Positions 8,360 through 16,697 are shown, counted from the stretch's first letter. The stretch is 40,785 bases of DNA from JAFAQB01 sp045808425 (GCA_045808425.1 JBJMFM010000301.1:1-40785), one strand, 5' to 3'. Numbers and translations: made by a program. Notes: generated by a model from the sequence alone, not told the origin.

Positions 8360-8604
8360 TATCATCATAGCCCCAATAAAATGGAAAAGGCTTTTGCAAT
8401 CCATAAAAAGAAATAACATTAATGTTAGACAAGCGCAAATAAGATGTTTTAAATAAGTACGTAAATCGATTTAGCAGGCTCCATCAAATTTGATGTGTAT
8501 ATGCAGGATAATGAGTGAAAAGAAAAATTGCTTTAAAATAAGATCCGTAGTTAATCTGAAGATTATAGTTCTTGTTTAGAAGACTAGTGACTAGCGTGAT
8601 AGTG

Positions 8605-8958
8605 ATGGGAATTAACCCACACATCACTTATGATGCAATTACGCTTTATATCAGAATATTTGCGCAGTATTCCTATAGTTGGGATATATCATTTAAAAAT
8701 ACGCAAGCAACCAATGAACTTATGAATATTGTAAAGATCGTGAAGTCAGGAAATGAATTTTTCACATATATTTATGATGAAGATCTCAATCTGATTGAAT
8801 CAGAGTCATTTGCAGACAATTATACAACAAATTTCTATCTTCAGACACTACCAAGGAAATTTAAAATTAGAAAAGCACTATTAGTGATAGAGGATAAAAA
8901 CAGAAACACTGTTGATTTGCTAATTGCAGAAAACGAAGATTCATTCTTTATTAGGTAG
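8605..8958 (+). CDS. Hypothetical protein, about 117 residues
   Basis: The frame is open from a TTG at 8572, but the ATG at 8605 (MGINPHITYD) is the better start. The protein is soluble and rich in aromatic and acidic residues, alternating short strands and helices; the C-terminal part (FKIRKALLVIEDKNRNTVDLLIAENED) looks like beta hairpins. No known motif is seen. It follows the antitoxin-like gene by 245 bases. Its stop overlaps by 8 bases the end of the convergent zinc-ribbon gene at 8951-9280. I do not recognise the family. Confidence 0.55.
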   Translation: MGINPHITYDAITLYIRIFAQYSYSWDISFKNTQATNELMNIVKIVKSGNEFFTYIYDEDLNLIESESFADNYTTNFYLQTLPRKFKIRKALLVIEDKNRNTVDLLIAENEDSFFIR

Positions 8959-9280
8959 AGTCTATCATGTTTGTTATTCTATTTTTTGCTTTTCTCATAT
9001 TGCTTGACTTCTGTGCGATATCAGGATTCGCTTTGTTCTGAATCATAAAATTTCTTTTTGCAGCTGCTACTCTTACTACACTGTGACAAATTGGACATTC
9101 GGCCCATCTACGCCTACCGAAATATTGCCATTGAAATGAGCATTTTATGTAGGTACATGTGACCCAAACACCTCGCCCTGGCCCCTTTATCCAATCATCT
9201 TGCAGAGGTTTACGGGATCGACGTGCTGAGCGTGGCACAATACTGTTTGAAAGGTGGTTATTTGGAAGATATTCCTTCAT
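8951..9280 (-). CDS. Zinc-ribbon protein, 109 residues
   Basis: One zinc ribbon is clear: WVTCTYIKC (CxxxxC) followed about 20 residues later by CPICHS. The surroundings are strongly basic (SARRSRK, FGRRRWA, AAAKRN), which suggests nucleic-acid binding. Ammonia-oxidising archaea carry many small ribbon proteins of this general kind with no assigned function; the partial gene at 40645 is another, though not a close copy. The start is the ATG at 9278-9280. It converges with the gene ending at 8958 and overlaps it by 8 bases. Confidence 0.7.
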   Translation of the reverse strand: MKEYLPNNHLSNSIVPRSARRSRKPLQDDWIKGPGRGVWVTCTYIKCSFQWQYFGRRRWAECPICHSVVRVAAAKRNFMIQNKANPDIAQKSSNMRKAKNRITNMIDST

Positions 9281-9392
9281 GAATGATAAATAGATATTTT
9301 TCCAATCTATTAAATGAATGTATATTTGATTGCTTACCTATACCATTGATCAATATATATGATCGTCTATCTCTGCGGTCAACAGTACACTG

Positions 9393-9412
9393 CGTATAAA
9401 TCCAATTATACG
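9393..9412. repeat. Inverted repeat CGTATAA-6 nt-TTATACG
   Basis: Perfect 7-base arms at 9393-9399 and 9406-9412 with a 6-base spacer lie in the 338-base space 9281-9618, which otherwise shows only AT-rich sequence. The same heptamer forms another inverted repeat at 12982-13008 on the far side of the ParA/KaiC-cyclase genes, there in the opposite arm order. Confidence 0.5.
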
Positions 9413-9618
9413 TCTCTTATGGACAGTGTTGAGTTCAACTATATTTTCATGTTTTTTCGCGCTATGGAATTCCCATGGCTGTTCATCAGGTATATAGTTA
9501 GGGGCTGAACAAGATCTAAACAAGTTGTCAATTGCTGTATAGTATATACACTATATTCTGTTATCGGATATCTGAATTGTTGGGCAAACGACAGTTCACT
9601 ATTCAAACTAGCAAAGAG

Positions 9619-9873
9619 ATGATTCCAGTCGAAGGACAAGCACATAGAAACGTGGCCGTCAAATACTTAATGAAAAGGCGTAGGTCGCTACTTATGACAA
9701 AGGATCTACAAAAGGTCGAGCGGCTATATTCTGATCTGCCAGACACTATTAAAATCATCGGGAAGCAAATTACACGCTCATACGCTGTAAAGTGGGAGAG
9801 ACAAGGGATAGAAGATTACCAAGGTTCACGCTTTGTATTTACAATACTAGAGAAGGATAAGGAAGGCGACTAA
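9619..9873 (+). CDS. Hypothetical protein, 84 residues
   Basis: The frame is open from a TTG at 9532, but the ATG at 9619 (MIPVEGQAHRN) is preferred because the upstream part is hydrophobic, low in protein character and overlapped by spurious frames. The protein is basic (KRRRS at about 19-23) and the C-terminal half alternates strand-like and charged segments (TIKIIGKQITRSY, SRFVFTILEKDKEG). No motif is recognised. It stands alone 235 bases from the convergent end of the KaiC-cyclase gene; 9874-10108 holds nothing else I can identify. Confidence 0.5.
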   Translation: MIPVEGQAHRNVAVKYLMKRRRSLLMTKDLQKVERLYSDLPDTIKIIGKQITRSYAVKWERQGIEDYQGSRFVFTILEKDKEGD

Positions 9874-10108
9874 CACAGTATTAACAAAATTTATAATGAC
9901 CTATAGATAAGTTCAAATAATAACATATTAGATCTGATTGCAAAACTATACATAGACGCTCGAGGATAAATGGAATTGAATTAATGTTTTTCCGGTCATA
10001 TTAGTAGTTATGGATGAGTACAACAAACGTTGAATTCGTTAAACATCAAACATCATCAGGTGCCATGCAATAGAATATCAGTTTATACAAGACAATGACG
10101 TATTGGAT

Positions 10109-11728
10109 TCAATAAAAACGCTCTGCGATCTTCGATGGTGATTCAGGGTTTCCGAATTCATTTGAGAATGCTGAATATAAGTTGATTGTCTGCCCGTGCT
10201 TTATCCGAACATTTGCTATAGGTCTTATAGCTGTCCTATATTCATCCGTGAGTGCCATCAGCTCCTCTGCTAGTCTATCAGCCAACAATATGTGAAAGTT
10301 ATCGCCTATATCCATAACTCGACGAGCTAGTATAATTCCCGGCCCCCATACATTTTGATTATCTCTTATATCATTAACTACGAATACTGTACCGGAGGCT
10401 AGACCTATTCGAACACCGATTGTGTCCTCAGTGGGCTTACCGCGGTTGTATATTCGAAGACTTCGGTGAAGCTGGATGCTAAGTTGAAATGGTAATTCTG
10501 GGTTCAATAGAAATCCTATAGCCATTCCATCTCCCGTTGGTAGTATGATTTTCTTTTCCTTGGGTGATCTGTAGTAAGCCTCGCAGGAGCCGATCATTTT
10601 ATTTAGGATGGCAATTTTTTCCATCTGTTTCTTGACAGATAATGAGGGATCAGAAAGGCTGACAATGTCTATAAAGAAAAAATTCACGTTAACAACCTCT
10701 GATGGCAGTCCAATTTCTGATATGTTCGAACCATACACACCTGAAAGTTTTTTGTACGTTTCTAAGCAGCTTTGACTGTCAAACGTAAAGTCAGAGTCTA
10801 GTATAGGTCTCCCGAAAATTGATCTTCCACACAGCATACAGGTTAATGAAGACGACTGATCAGCAAATGACAAAGAACCATCATCGGAAATTTTGAAGTT
10901 GATCCAAGATGGAGTATGTCGATGACCTTTAATCGATAGTAATCTTATACTTCTAGTTAAAGATCCATTGTATTCTTCGAGTTTCATTTCAATTATACCA
11001 TCAAGGATGGAACTTAGTGCATTGCTAAACTGTTCATTTGTGGGTGTAGTAAGTGTAAAAATTGCTGCCGCTTCTGCGTCCTTGAGAACAAAAGAGATAG
11101 CATTGACAAATTTCAACACAGCATTTTCCCCGAATATGGCTACAAGGTGTGTAAGTGAATCAACTATTACGCGAATTGACCTGTCGCCGGGGGACAGGAA
11201 GTCAGGAGCAATGGAATCGACTGAACGCTTATGATCAGTGTATATATTATCATCATAACTACTATTATCACCACGTCCATATTCCCTTATTCGTATTATG
11301 GTGTCACGAATTTCTGTAAGAGTCATCGCTAGTTTGTCACTTCTGATACCGTTGTCTGACTGCTCTATTGTTCTGTCTTCCTGCTCAGCGTCCGTGGATT
11401 TGTCGTAAACTTTGATATTTGAAATAGAAACTGAATGTGAAGTTAAATATCGTTGCTGATTATCGGCTGGTGTGTTATGGAGATATGGGTTTATAAACTT
11501 AGAATTTCGGTCTAAGTTTAACTTTTCAACACTAGAGAATTGATTTCTAAATTGCTTATTGGTCAAACTAGAGCTTACATAAATACAATAGTCTCCATCA
11601 AAAAGTCCTTCTGCAAAGAATTGCCTGCAGTAGACGGTTTTTCCTGATCCAGACGGACCCGTGATAAGTATGAGGCTTTGGGGCATATCTCCTTTATCTA
11701 GTAGGTCGGATACTCCAGGAATGTGCAT
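10109..11728 (-). CDS. KaiC-like ATPase fused to Cys-rich finger and class III cyclase-like domain
   Basis: Three parts in order. First, a RecA/KaiC-type ATPase (about 1-290) with Walker A GPSGSGKT (24-31) and Walker B RVIVDS ending at D190, with a long low-complexity insert at about 85-180. Second, a small finger with C297, C300 and C321, resembling a TRASH/YHS treble clef (CMLCGRSIFG...DSQSC). Third, a class III nucleotidyl cyclase-like domain (about 345-525) with both metal aspartates (FFFIDIVS D354; PTGDGMA D400). Where cyclases have GxxxNxAAR, this protein has GPGIILARR, so the transition-state Asn is Ile; it may be a degenerate, sensory or regulatory cyclase fold. It follows the ParA-like gene after 54 bases on the same strand, so the two are probably co-expressed. 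The ATG at 11728 is a clear start. Confidence 0.85.
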   Translation of the reverse strand: MHIPGVSDLLDKGDMPQSLILITGPSGSGKTVYCRQFFAEGLFDGDYCIYVSSSLTNKQFRNQFSSVEKLNLDRNSKFINPYLHNTPADNQQRYLTSHSVSISNIKVYDKSTDAEQEDRTIEQSDNGIRSDKLAMTLTEIRDTIIRIREYGRGDNSSYDDNIYTDHKRSVDSIAPDFLSPGDRSIRVIVDSLTHLVAIFGENAVLKFVNAISFVLKDAEAAAIFTLTTPTNEQFSNALSSILDGIIEMKLEEYNGSLTRSIRLLSIKGHRHTPSWINFKISDDGSLSFADQSSSLTCMLCGRSIFGRPILDSDFTFDSQSCLETYKKLSGVYGSNISEIGLPSEVVNVNFFFIDIVSLSDPSLSVKKQMEKIAILNKMIGSCEAYYRSPKEKKIILPTGDGMAIGFLLNPELPFQLSIQLHRSLRIYNRGKPTEDTIGVRIGLASGTVFVVNDIRDNQNVWGPGIILARRVMDIGDNFHILLADRLAEELMALTDEYRTAIRPIANVRIKHGQTINLYSAFSNEFGNPESPSKIAERFY

Positions 11729-11782
11729 TATTCACACTTTCAATCTTGTTCTCTATATACTTTTTATGTTTAATTGCAAAAA

Positions 11783-12733
11783 CTAAGTCCTGCCTCGTAT
11801 CGCCTCAATTGTCTTGGTCAGTTCTTCAAACTTCTGTGCAAATGGATGATTGGGGAATTTTATTACCGTAAGGAATTCCTTGTTGGTAAATTGGATATCG
11901 CAATAGCAAGAGATAGCAGAAATTACTTCCATCCTAGCTTCACTAGCAAGAGTATTGGCAGTTATGGTCAAATCCTCTTTTTGTTGTTCCATCATAACAG
12001 ATGTATGATGATCTGAGCCACGACCTGAGTCCGACTCCTTCGTTTGCGTGTTTGTTACATGCATTGGGGTGCAATAGCCAGCCACCCTGTTCATTATAAG
12101 ATAAGATCTGGCGCCAAATTTTGTGAACGATCCGTATATTTCTTCTGCCATCTTCGTTGTACCCTCTATGTCAAGATCACCCATTTTAAGCGTTAGAAAG
12201 AGCGTGTCTGCAACAGCTAACGCATTTATTGACCAGTATCTAATACCAGGGCTAGTATCAATTATGATATAGTCCGCGTCATGAAGAGAAATCAGCTGTT
12301 CTCTCAATAGGATAAACCTCCGAAGTAACTGTATTTTTGAACTTTCCTGTTTTCCACCACCGCCCTCAAGTCTGTATATTTCTTCCTTCTTCGGACTGGA
12401 GAAACCAACCCATAGTTTACCGCTTATTTTCTCTTTTCCTCCTTCATGTGATAACATTGATTCTTTATTGTAGGTATTAGTTAGAGATATCTCCTCTATT
12501 GCAGACGTAACGTCCATTATTATATCCCTGACCTCTGCAGTACCGTTTAGAAAGTCGTTAATCCATCTTTTTGGATTCTTATCAAAATAAGAGTGGAGAC
12601 TCGGTGCATAAACGTCAAGATCTAACAAGAAAACTCGGTAACCTTTTTTTGCCAGCAAAGCCGCGAGGTTGGCGGCTATTGTAGTCTTTCCCGTGCCCCC
12701 TTTGTAGGAATGAAAAGCAATGCAGCTGGCCAT
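11783..12733 (-). CDS. ParA/MinD/Soj-family ATPase
   Basis: A deviant Walker A motif, KGGTGKTT at 11-18, at the N-terminus, followed by the LLDLDVYAPSLHSYF signature (switch I region) and YIIIDTSPG (Walker B), identify a ParA/MinD P-loop ATPase, a family that dimerises on ATP and places cargo on DNA or membranes. Length 316. A charged, glycine-rich insert lies at about 110-135 (including EGGGGKQES) and another low-complexity insert near 225-245. There is no C-terminal MinD-like membrane helix that I can see. No ParB is adjacent. The stop is 54 bases before the KaiC-cyclase gene, and a TATA box lies 28 bases before its ATG, so it heads a two-gene leaderless operon. It may position or regulate its partner; that is inference. 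Confidence 0.88.
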   Translation of the reverse strand: MASCIAFHSYKGGTGKTTIAANLAALLAKKGYRVFLLDLDVYAPSLHSYFDKNPKRWINDFLNGTAEVRDIIMDVTSAIEEISLTNTYNKESMLSHEGGKEKISGKLWVGFSSPKKEEIYRLEGGGGKQESSKIQLLRRFILLREQLISLHDADYIIIDTSPGIRYWSINALAVADTLFLTLKMGDLDIEGTTKMAEEIYGSFTKFGARSYLIMNRVAGYCTPMHVTNTQTKESDSGRGSDHHTSVMMEQQKEDLTITANTLASEARMEVISAISCYCDIQFTNKEFLTVIKFPNHPFAQKFEELTKTIEAIRGRT

Positions 12734-12760
12734 TCAGTACAGAGATGCTTATTAATACTC

Positions 12761-12770
12761 TCATATATAG
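12761..12770 (-). promoter_or_regulatory. TATA box for the ParA/KaiC-cyclase operon
   Basis: CTATATATGA on the minus strand ends 28 bases before the ATG at 12733, the spacing expected for a leaderless transcript starting at or next to the ATG. Confidence 0.5.
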
Positions 12771-12981
12771 CGTTGGGTCTCATAAATTGTTAGAGCGAAA
12801 GTAGCTGCAAAACAACAAATAGCCCAACAAGTTGAGAAGGATACAGTGACATTAGTGTCATGTATGTATTCTATCTGAGGTGTTTAAGCTTGCAAAAGTA
12901 AGCGAAATAAAGGATTGTTAAGTAAAAAATATGCACCAGATATGATGGCAACACCGCACCCAATTATTGCGAGTTAGCTCA

Positions 12982-13008
12982 TTATACGATATCCATTACT
13001 TCGTATAA
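12982..13008. repeat. Inverted repeat TTATACGA-11 nt-TCGTATAA
   Basis: Perfect 8-base arms at 12982-12989 and 13001-13008 with an 11-base spacer, about 250 bases upstream of the ParA-like start. The arms contain the same heptamer as the repeat at 9393-9412. It could be a protein-binding site, a recombination-like site or a hairpin; chance is possible in AT-rich DNA. Confidence 0.5.
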
Positions 13009-13316
13009 CAAGAGAATTTAAGGTATTGTGTATCAAAAATAATGATAATTACTACCTTTCTCATCAAAAAAATCAGAATGAACTATCTTCATAAAAAAGC
13101 AGTCTCTGATAAATTTGTAGTCTATAAGAGAACCACAGGATCATTATAGTGAAGCACATATAGTTTGGGAAATCAGTAGGACTGTTTTATTGCCACTTCG
13201 AAGAGAATGAAATCTGATGCCATAGAGAATCATAATAACAATTGAAGTTTCTTACATCAAGTATGCATTAGGCTTATATTCTATTAATATATTATGTGTC
13301 ACCAATTAACTAGTGA

Positions 13317-14075
13317 ATGCAGTTTGTTCAGATATCCGATCTGCACATTGGAGGTCTTTTTAAAAAAGATGTCTTTGATACTATTGTAGAAGAAGTCAAC
13401 AGTCTGAATCCCACTGCAATAATTATTTCAGGAGATCTGACAGACGATGGTTTGATATTTCAATTTCAGCAGGCGCGTTCGGAAATCAAGAAATTGAATT
13501 GTCCTAATTTAATAGTTTTTCCAGGAAACCACGACTATCGCCATACAGGCTATCTCCTATTTAAAAAATTCTTTTCCTCAAAACAGGTCTACGAGTTTGA
13601 TGATGTAGTCGTGCTTACCGTCGGAACTGCTAGACCAGACAGGGACGAAGGCGAGGTGGGACATAGACAGAATCTTTGGATGGAAGAATCCCTAAAGAAA
13701 CATAATGGTAAAACCAAGATTGTGGCAATGCATCATCATCTGATTGCGATACCTGATACAGGATATGCGAATGTTGTTGGTATCCTGGATGCAGGAGATA
13801 CTCTTAGAGCATGCTTAGAATCTAAAGTAGACTTAGTTCTGTGTGGCCATAAACATAGACCATGGCTTTGGAACCTGGGCTCTTTGAAAATTGCATATGC
13901 CGGAACCGCATGTTCATGGAGATATAGAGGTGTTTTTGAAGACACATATAACATAATTGAAACTAAGAACGGGAAAGTTAATGTCGATATAAAGATAGTG
14001 GGAGGGAAGAGAACGCCTCTTTCTGATGTAGTAAAAAGATATGATCAACATGCAAAACCCCCAGACACACAATGA
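13317..14075 (+). CDS. Calcineurin-like metallophosphoesterase
   Basis: All five metal-site motifs are present: D8 and H10 (ISDLHIGG), D40 (SGDLTDDG), N71 and H72 (PGNHDYR), H139-H141 (AMHHHLIAIP), and H178/H180 (CGHKHRPW). The order and the 252-residue length match the Icc/CpdA-type phosphodiesterases that cleave cyclic nucleotides or other phosphodiesters. The start is the ATG at 13317, with an AT-rich promoter-like element near 13283-13296. The only other nucleotide-signalling candidate in the window is the cyclase-like gene at 10109-11728, 1.6 kb away and divergent; a functional link is attractive but unproven. The family is broad and the substrate cannot be read from sequence. Confidence 0.88.
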   Translation: MQFVQISDLHIGGLFKKDVFDTIVEEVNSLNPTAIIISGDLTDDGLIFQFQQARSEIKKLNCPNLIVFPGNHDYRHTGYLLFKKFFSSKQVYEFDDVVVLTVGTARPDRDEGEVGHRQNLWMEESLKKHNGKTKIVAMHHHLIAIPDTGYANVVGILDAGDTLRACLESKVDLVLCGHKHRPWLWNLGSLKIAYAGTACSWRYRGVFEDTYNIIETKNGKVNVDIKIVGGKRTPLSDVVKRYDQHAKPPDTQ

Positions 14076-14468
14076 TTAATTGAATAGTGTGTAAGTACAT
14101 ATCATCGTAATAAAATGGAACAAATCACAAACTACAATACAGTGAACATGGTTATACATCATATTAAGAATCAATAACCCATTTCTTAGCTGGATTATCA
14201 CTGTTGATGAAGAGGATTGGTAAATGTATATAACCGTGAATGCCGCTCTCAAACTAATTGGGGTTTTCAGTATAACCGTTTGCAGGACCGAAAAATATAA
14301 TCTACTAATGATAGTGAAATTTAAATGAACCACAGATAGCCAACCTTAGACGTGAGTATATGATCTAATAAATCTTCAAGCTAATACTAATCTCTTCAAG
14401 GAGTAGCTGTTATATGACGAAATCAATAGCCGACAAAATAAAATAGCTATTATCTTATTTTTCTAAGG
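14076..14468. other. Intergenic region, no gene seen
   Basis: 393 AT-rich bases after the phosphoesterase. The minus-strand frame covering 14076-14333 translates to a low-complexity product typical of chance reading. I see no RNA gene or repeat here. Confidence 0.45.
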
Positions 14469-14651
14469 TTGTTCGTAAGAAGGCTAGAGGGATTCAGAGT
14501 ATCGTTCATTGATTGTTCTCACAGTACTTTCGTTGCCGTACGCGAACCGCAAATAAGCAGCACGGAATTTAGAGCATTCTGTACAGAATGCAATATCTAT
14601 AGAGAGATAAAGGAGTTTAGAAAGGGTAAATTCATACTTATACAGATTTAA
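14469..14651 (+). CDS. Possible small Cys/His protein, 60 residues
   Basis: The frame starts with TTG at 14469. It contains DCSHS and, 24 residues later, FCTECN (CxxC), which together could ligate one zinc, followed by a basic tail. This resembles the many small zinc proteins of this lineage, but there is no clear ribosome-binding site or promoter and the start is weak. It converges with the zinc-ribbon gene at 14771-14998, with a perfect hairpin between them. Could be real or chance. Confidence 0.35.
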   Translation: MFVRRLEGFRVSFIDCSHSTFVAVREPQISSTEFRAFCTECNIYREIKEFRKGKFILIQI

Positions 14652-14739
14652 GATTTTATCTGAACGTACTTAGTCTGGTTGAGACTCAACAATGCAGTAT
14701 GTTAATGTAATGCTCGCTTAAGACCTCCAAACAGCCGGG

Positions 14740-14762
14740 CAGCCACCCTAATGTAGTGGCTG
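14740..14762. terminator. Perfect 7-bp hairpin between convergent small genes
   Basis: CAGCCAC (14740-14746) pairs with GTGGCTG (14756-14762) around a 9-base loop, in a GC-rich patch just after the stop of the gene at 14771-14998 (minus strand) and about 90 bases after the plus-strand ORF. Its place suggests a transcript-end or RNA-stability structure. There is no strong T run, so intrinsic termination is unsure. Confidence 0.4.
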
Positions 14763-14770
14763 GAATCAAC

Positions 14771-14998
14771 CTAAAAGCCTTTCTTTACAGCGTACAGTAT
14801 AAAGCCACATTCTTCACATGAATAATATAAACTGTCAAAATCAGATAGTAAAATCATAGTATCATAACATCTAGGACATTCAATTTCATGTTCTATATCT
14901 CTGCGTATCTCTTGTTTCTGCAACCGTACTTCTCCAGCTCTTTCTAGCTCAATAAAATCCTGTGTTTCTGCACTGCTCTCTAACTCTGCATCTACCAT
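14771..14998 (-). CDS. Zinc-ribbon protein, 75 residues
   Basis: The acidic N-terminal half (about 1-38) contains many Glu residues and could be helical. It is followed by a zinc ribbon: IECPRCYDTM (CxxC) and, about 17 residues later, YSCEECGFILY (CxxC). The arrangement matches small C4 ribbons that bind proteins or nucleic acid. The start is the ATG at 14998, with AT-rich promoter-like sequence upstream. No specific function can be given. Confidence 0.7.
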   Translation of the reverse strand: MVDAELESSAETQDFIELERAGEVRLQKQEIRRDIEHEIECPRCYDTMILLSDFDSLYYSCEECGFILYAVKKGF

Positions 14999-15059
14999 AA
15001 TTATATCGAAATATGTATAATATTCTTATAATTTATTATATGAAACACTTCGTGGAGAG

Positions 15060-15135
15060 TGGGGGGCCTAGGAGTTTTCCCTTATGCTATGGACTGAAAT
15101 AATCTCCTAGAGGCATGAGTGTATGCGACCCTAGC
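15060..15135 (+). ncRNA. Candidate structured RNA
   Basis: A GC-rich patch in AT-rich surroundings. CTAGGAG (15068-15074) pairs with CTCCTAG (15104-15110) over a 29-base loop, extended by outer GC pairs, and is followed by a small GCAT/ATGC hairpin near 15113-15127. A TATA-like run at 15026-15042 lies about 25 bases upstream. No ORF fits. It matches no RNA family I know, and the strand is inferred from the promoter-like run. Confidence 0.3.
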
Positions 15136-15305
15136 TTTGTTCACAATATAACTAATATATATATGAATATATATCTATTTTAATTCTGTAAGCTGAATAT
15201 CCCATCAAAGTTGTTCCAGTTCATATGACGGTTTTTGGCCCGTTACTCGAAAACAAGAACGTAAGGTTAAATTAAATACTGACCATGACATATATTGTTG
15301 CGATT

Positions 15306-15395
15306 ATGAAAGCAACTCTCGAACGTATTTTTCTGTTTGCACTAATAGCAGCCACCCTACTGGCTATCATTCTAGCGCCGTTTATGGTTCATTAG
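15306..15395 (+). CDS. Small single-helix membrane peptide, 29 residues
   Basis: ATG at 15306, stop TAG at 15393. The product starts MKATLERIFLFALIAATL and continues hydrophobic to a short APFMVH end: a charged first six residues and one membrane helix of about 20 residues. A TATA-like TTAAATACT (15272-15280) lies 26-34 bases before the ATG, fitting a leaderless gene. Small membrane subunits of respiratory or ammonia-oxidising complexes have this size, but nothing links it to one. The clean hydrophobic profile and the promoter make chance less likely. Confidence 0.5.
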   Translation: MKATLERIFLFALIAATLLAIILAPFMVH

Positions 15396-15693
15396 TACAA
15401 AATGATTTTATAACTATGATAAGTAAACGTCCGATCCTCATGCTGTTAGAGGTAGTCTCGTATCGTATTGTTCTCGTGAATGTGATGAAAAATGTTTATT
15501 GTGGTCAATCATGATTGAAGAAGAGGAATTCATAAGATTTTGCTGCAATATATATTTGGTCGATTTATTCTTAAGTCTCCATAATGTGTAGTGCTTTATA
15601 AAACTAAAATCTAAAATCCAAACATACAGATATAAGGATTTGATACTAAAATACCACGTAACATTTTAAAGTCTATTTTTTGGTTTTAAGTGT

Positions 15694-16503
15694 ATGTCAT
15701 CTCCACGGCCAGGGATAAATGTAATTTATTCTTCTGCCAATTTACCGCAGTTAAAATCGCCTTATTTGATTTGTGGTTTTCCTGGAAGCGGTTATGTTGG
15801 AAAGATGGCGGTCGATCATTTAATACAAGAATTGCACGCCAAACATCTTGCTGATATTTACTCGTCTTCCTTTCCTCCACAGATCACGATCAGAAATGAT
15901 GGAATAGCAGAACTAATGAAAAATAGCATTTTTTATTCAGAGAGTACAACTATTTCGGATAAAAGTCTCCTATTGCTAACGGGGGATTCACAACCTTCAA
16001 ACTCTGATTCTGAGTATGGTCTCGCTGAGGAGATATTAGATATCGCATCCAGATTTAACTCGCAGACGGTTTTTACTTTGGCAGCCTATGTCACGGGCGT
16101 TTTCATAGACAAACCACGTATTTTTGGAACAGCTACTCACGCTAATATTGTGAGATCTTTTCATGAAACAAATATCTTATCTATGGACGGAGGTAGCATA
16201 ACCGGCATGAATGGCATTATAATTGGTATTGCAAAGCTTCGTGGACTAAAAGGTACCTGTTTGCTAGGAGAAACGTCCGGCTATGTGGTTGATGCCAAGG
16301 CTTCAAAAGCTATTTTGGAAAGTTTGGTTTCAGTAATCGGAATCAAGATAGACATGACTAACATTGAGAAAAGAGCAAAAGATACAGAAATGTTAATACA
16401 GACTATTGAACAACAAGTAGCAGGAAGAGCGGGTAGAGTATCAGAAGGTCAACAGCAGTCTAACTTACCACACAGACCACCTGATACTGGATACATCAGC
16501 TAG
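15694..16503 (+). CDS. PAC2-family proteasome assembly chaperone-like protein
   Basis: Resembles archaeal PbaB-type proteins related to eukaryotic PAC2, thought to help assemble or bind the 20S proteasome. The glycine-rich start GFPGSGYVGKMAVDHLIQ (about 28-45), the FPPQITIRNDG strand region, the TLAAYVTG motif and GMNGIIIGIAKLRGLKGTCLLGET are typical of the family. The C-terminal part (about 220-250) is a charged helix followed by a Gln/Pro-rich tail. The start is the ATG at 15694, with a TTTTAAAG element about 24 bases upstream. No proteasome subunit is in the window. Confidence 0.85.
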   Translation: MSSPRPGINVIYSSANLPQLKSPYLICGFPGSGYVGKMAVDHLIQELHAKHLADIYSSSFPPQITIRNDGIAELMKNSIFYSESTTISDKSLLLLTGDSQPSNSDSEYGLAEEILDIASRFNSQTVFTLAAYVTGVFIDKPRIFGTATHANIVRSFHETNILSMDGGSITGMNGIIIGIAKLRGLKGTCLLGETSGYVVDAKASKAILESLVSVIGIKIDMTNIEKRAKDTEMLIQTIEQQVAGRAGRVSEGQQQSNLPHRPPDTGYIS

Positions 16504-16697
16504 CTTGCTGAATCCTCATTTGTTTGATAGATGTCATGATGCAAGAAATGATTTTTATCAGTCTGAATCAGAATTTATATTAAGAACATGTCGATGTTAT
16601 CTAAGTAATCAATCTGAACATATGAAACTATCGAAGCCGAAGCCTACATATGTAGTAGTTGGCATACTGCATAAACAAGTTAAGATAGATAAAAAAA

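Larger units (their letters stand above)
12734..13316. other. Intergenic region between ParA-like and phosphoesterase genes
   Basis: 583 bases of AT-rich sequence between divergent genes. It holds the ParA TATA box, an inverted repeat at 12982-13008 and, near 13283-13296, AT-rich sequence placed as a promoter for the phosphoesterase. A 35-codon ORF from an ATG near 13040 has no distinctive features and I do not call it. No RNA gene is recognised. Confidence 0.5.

Noticed and set aside
8162..8419. 85-codon minus-strand frame
   Set aside because: It covers the 57-residue antitoxin-like ORF on the plus strand, which has a typical start, helix pattern and normal composition.
9439..9645. 68-codon minus-strand frame
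   Set aside because: No motif, and it overlaps the start of the plus-strand gene at 9619.
12982..13008. Likeness of the inverted repeat to a loxP-type recombination site
   Set aside because: Only part of one arm (ACTTCGTATAA) matches, arms are 8 bases, and no recombinase gene is near.
14076..14333. 85-codon minus-strand frame after the phosphoesterase
   Set aside because: Low-complexity hydrophobic/Ile-rich product, no promoter or ribosome-binding site.
14740..14762. Link between the CAGCCAC hairpin and the same letters at about 15350
   Set aside because: The second occurrence is inside the codons of the small membrane peptide and is not flanked by a full hairpin.
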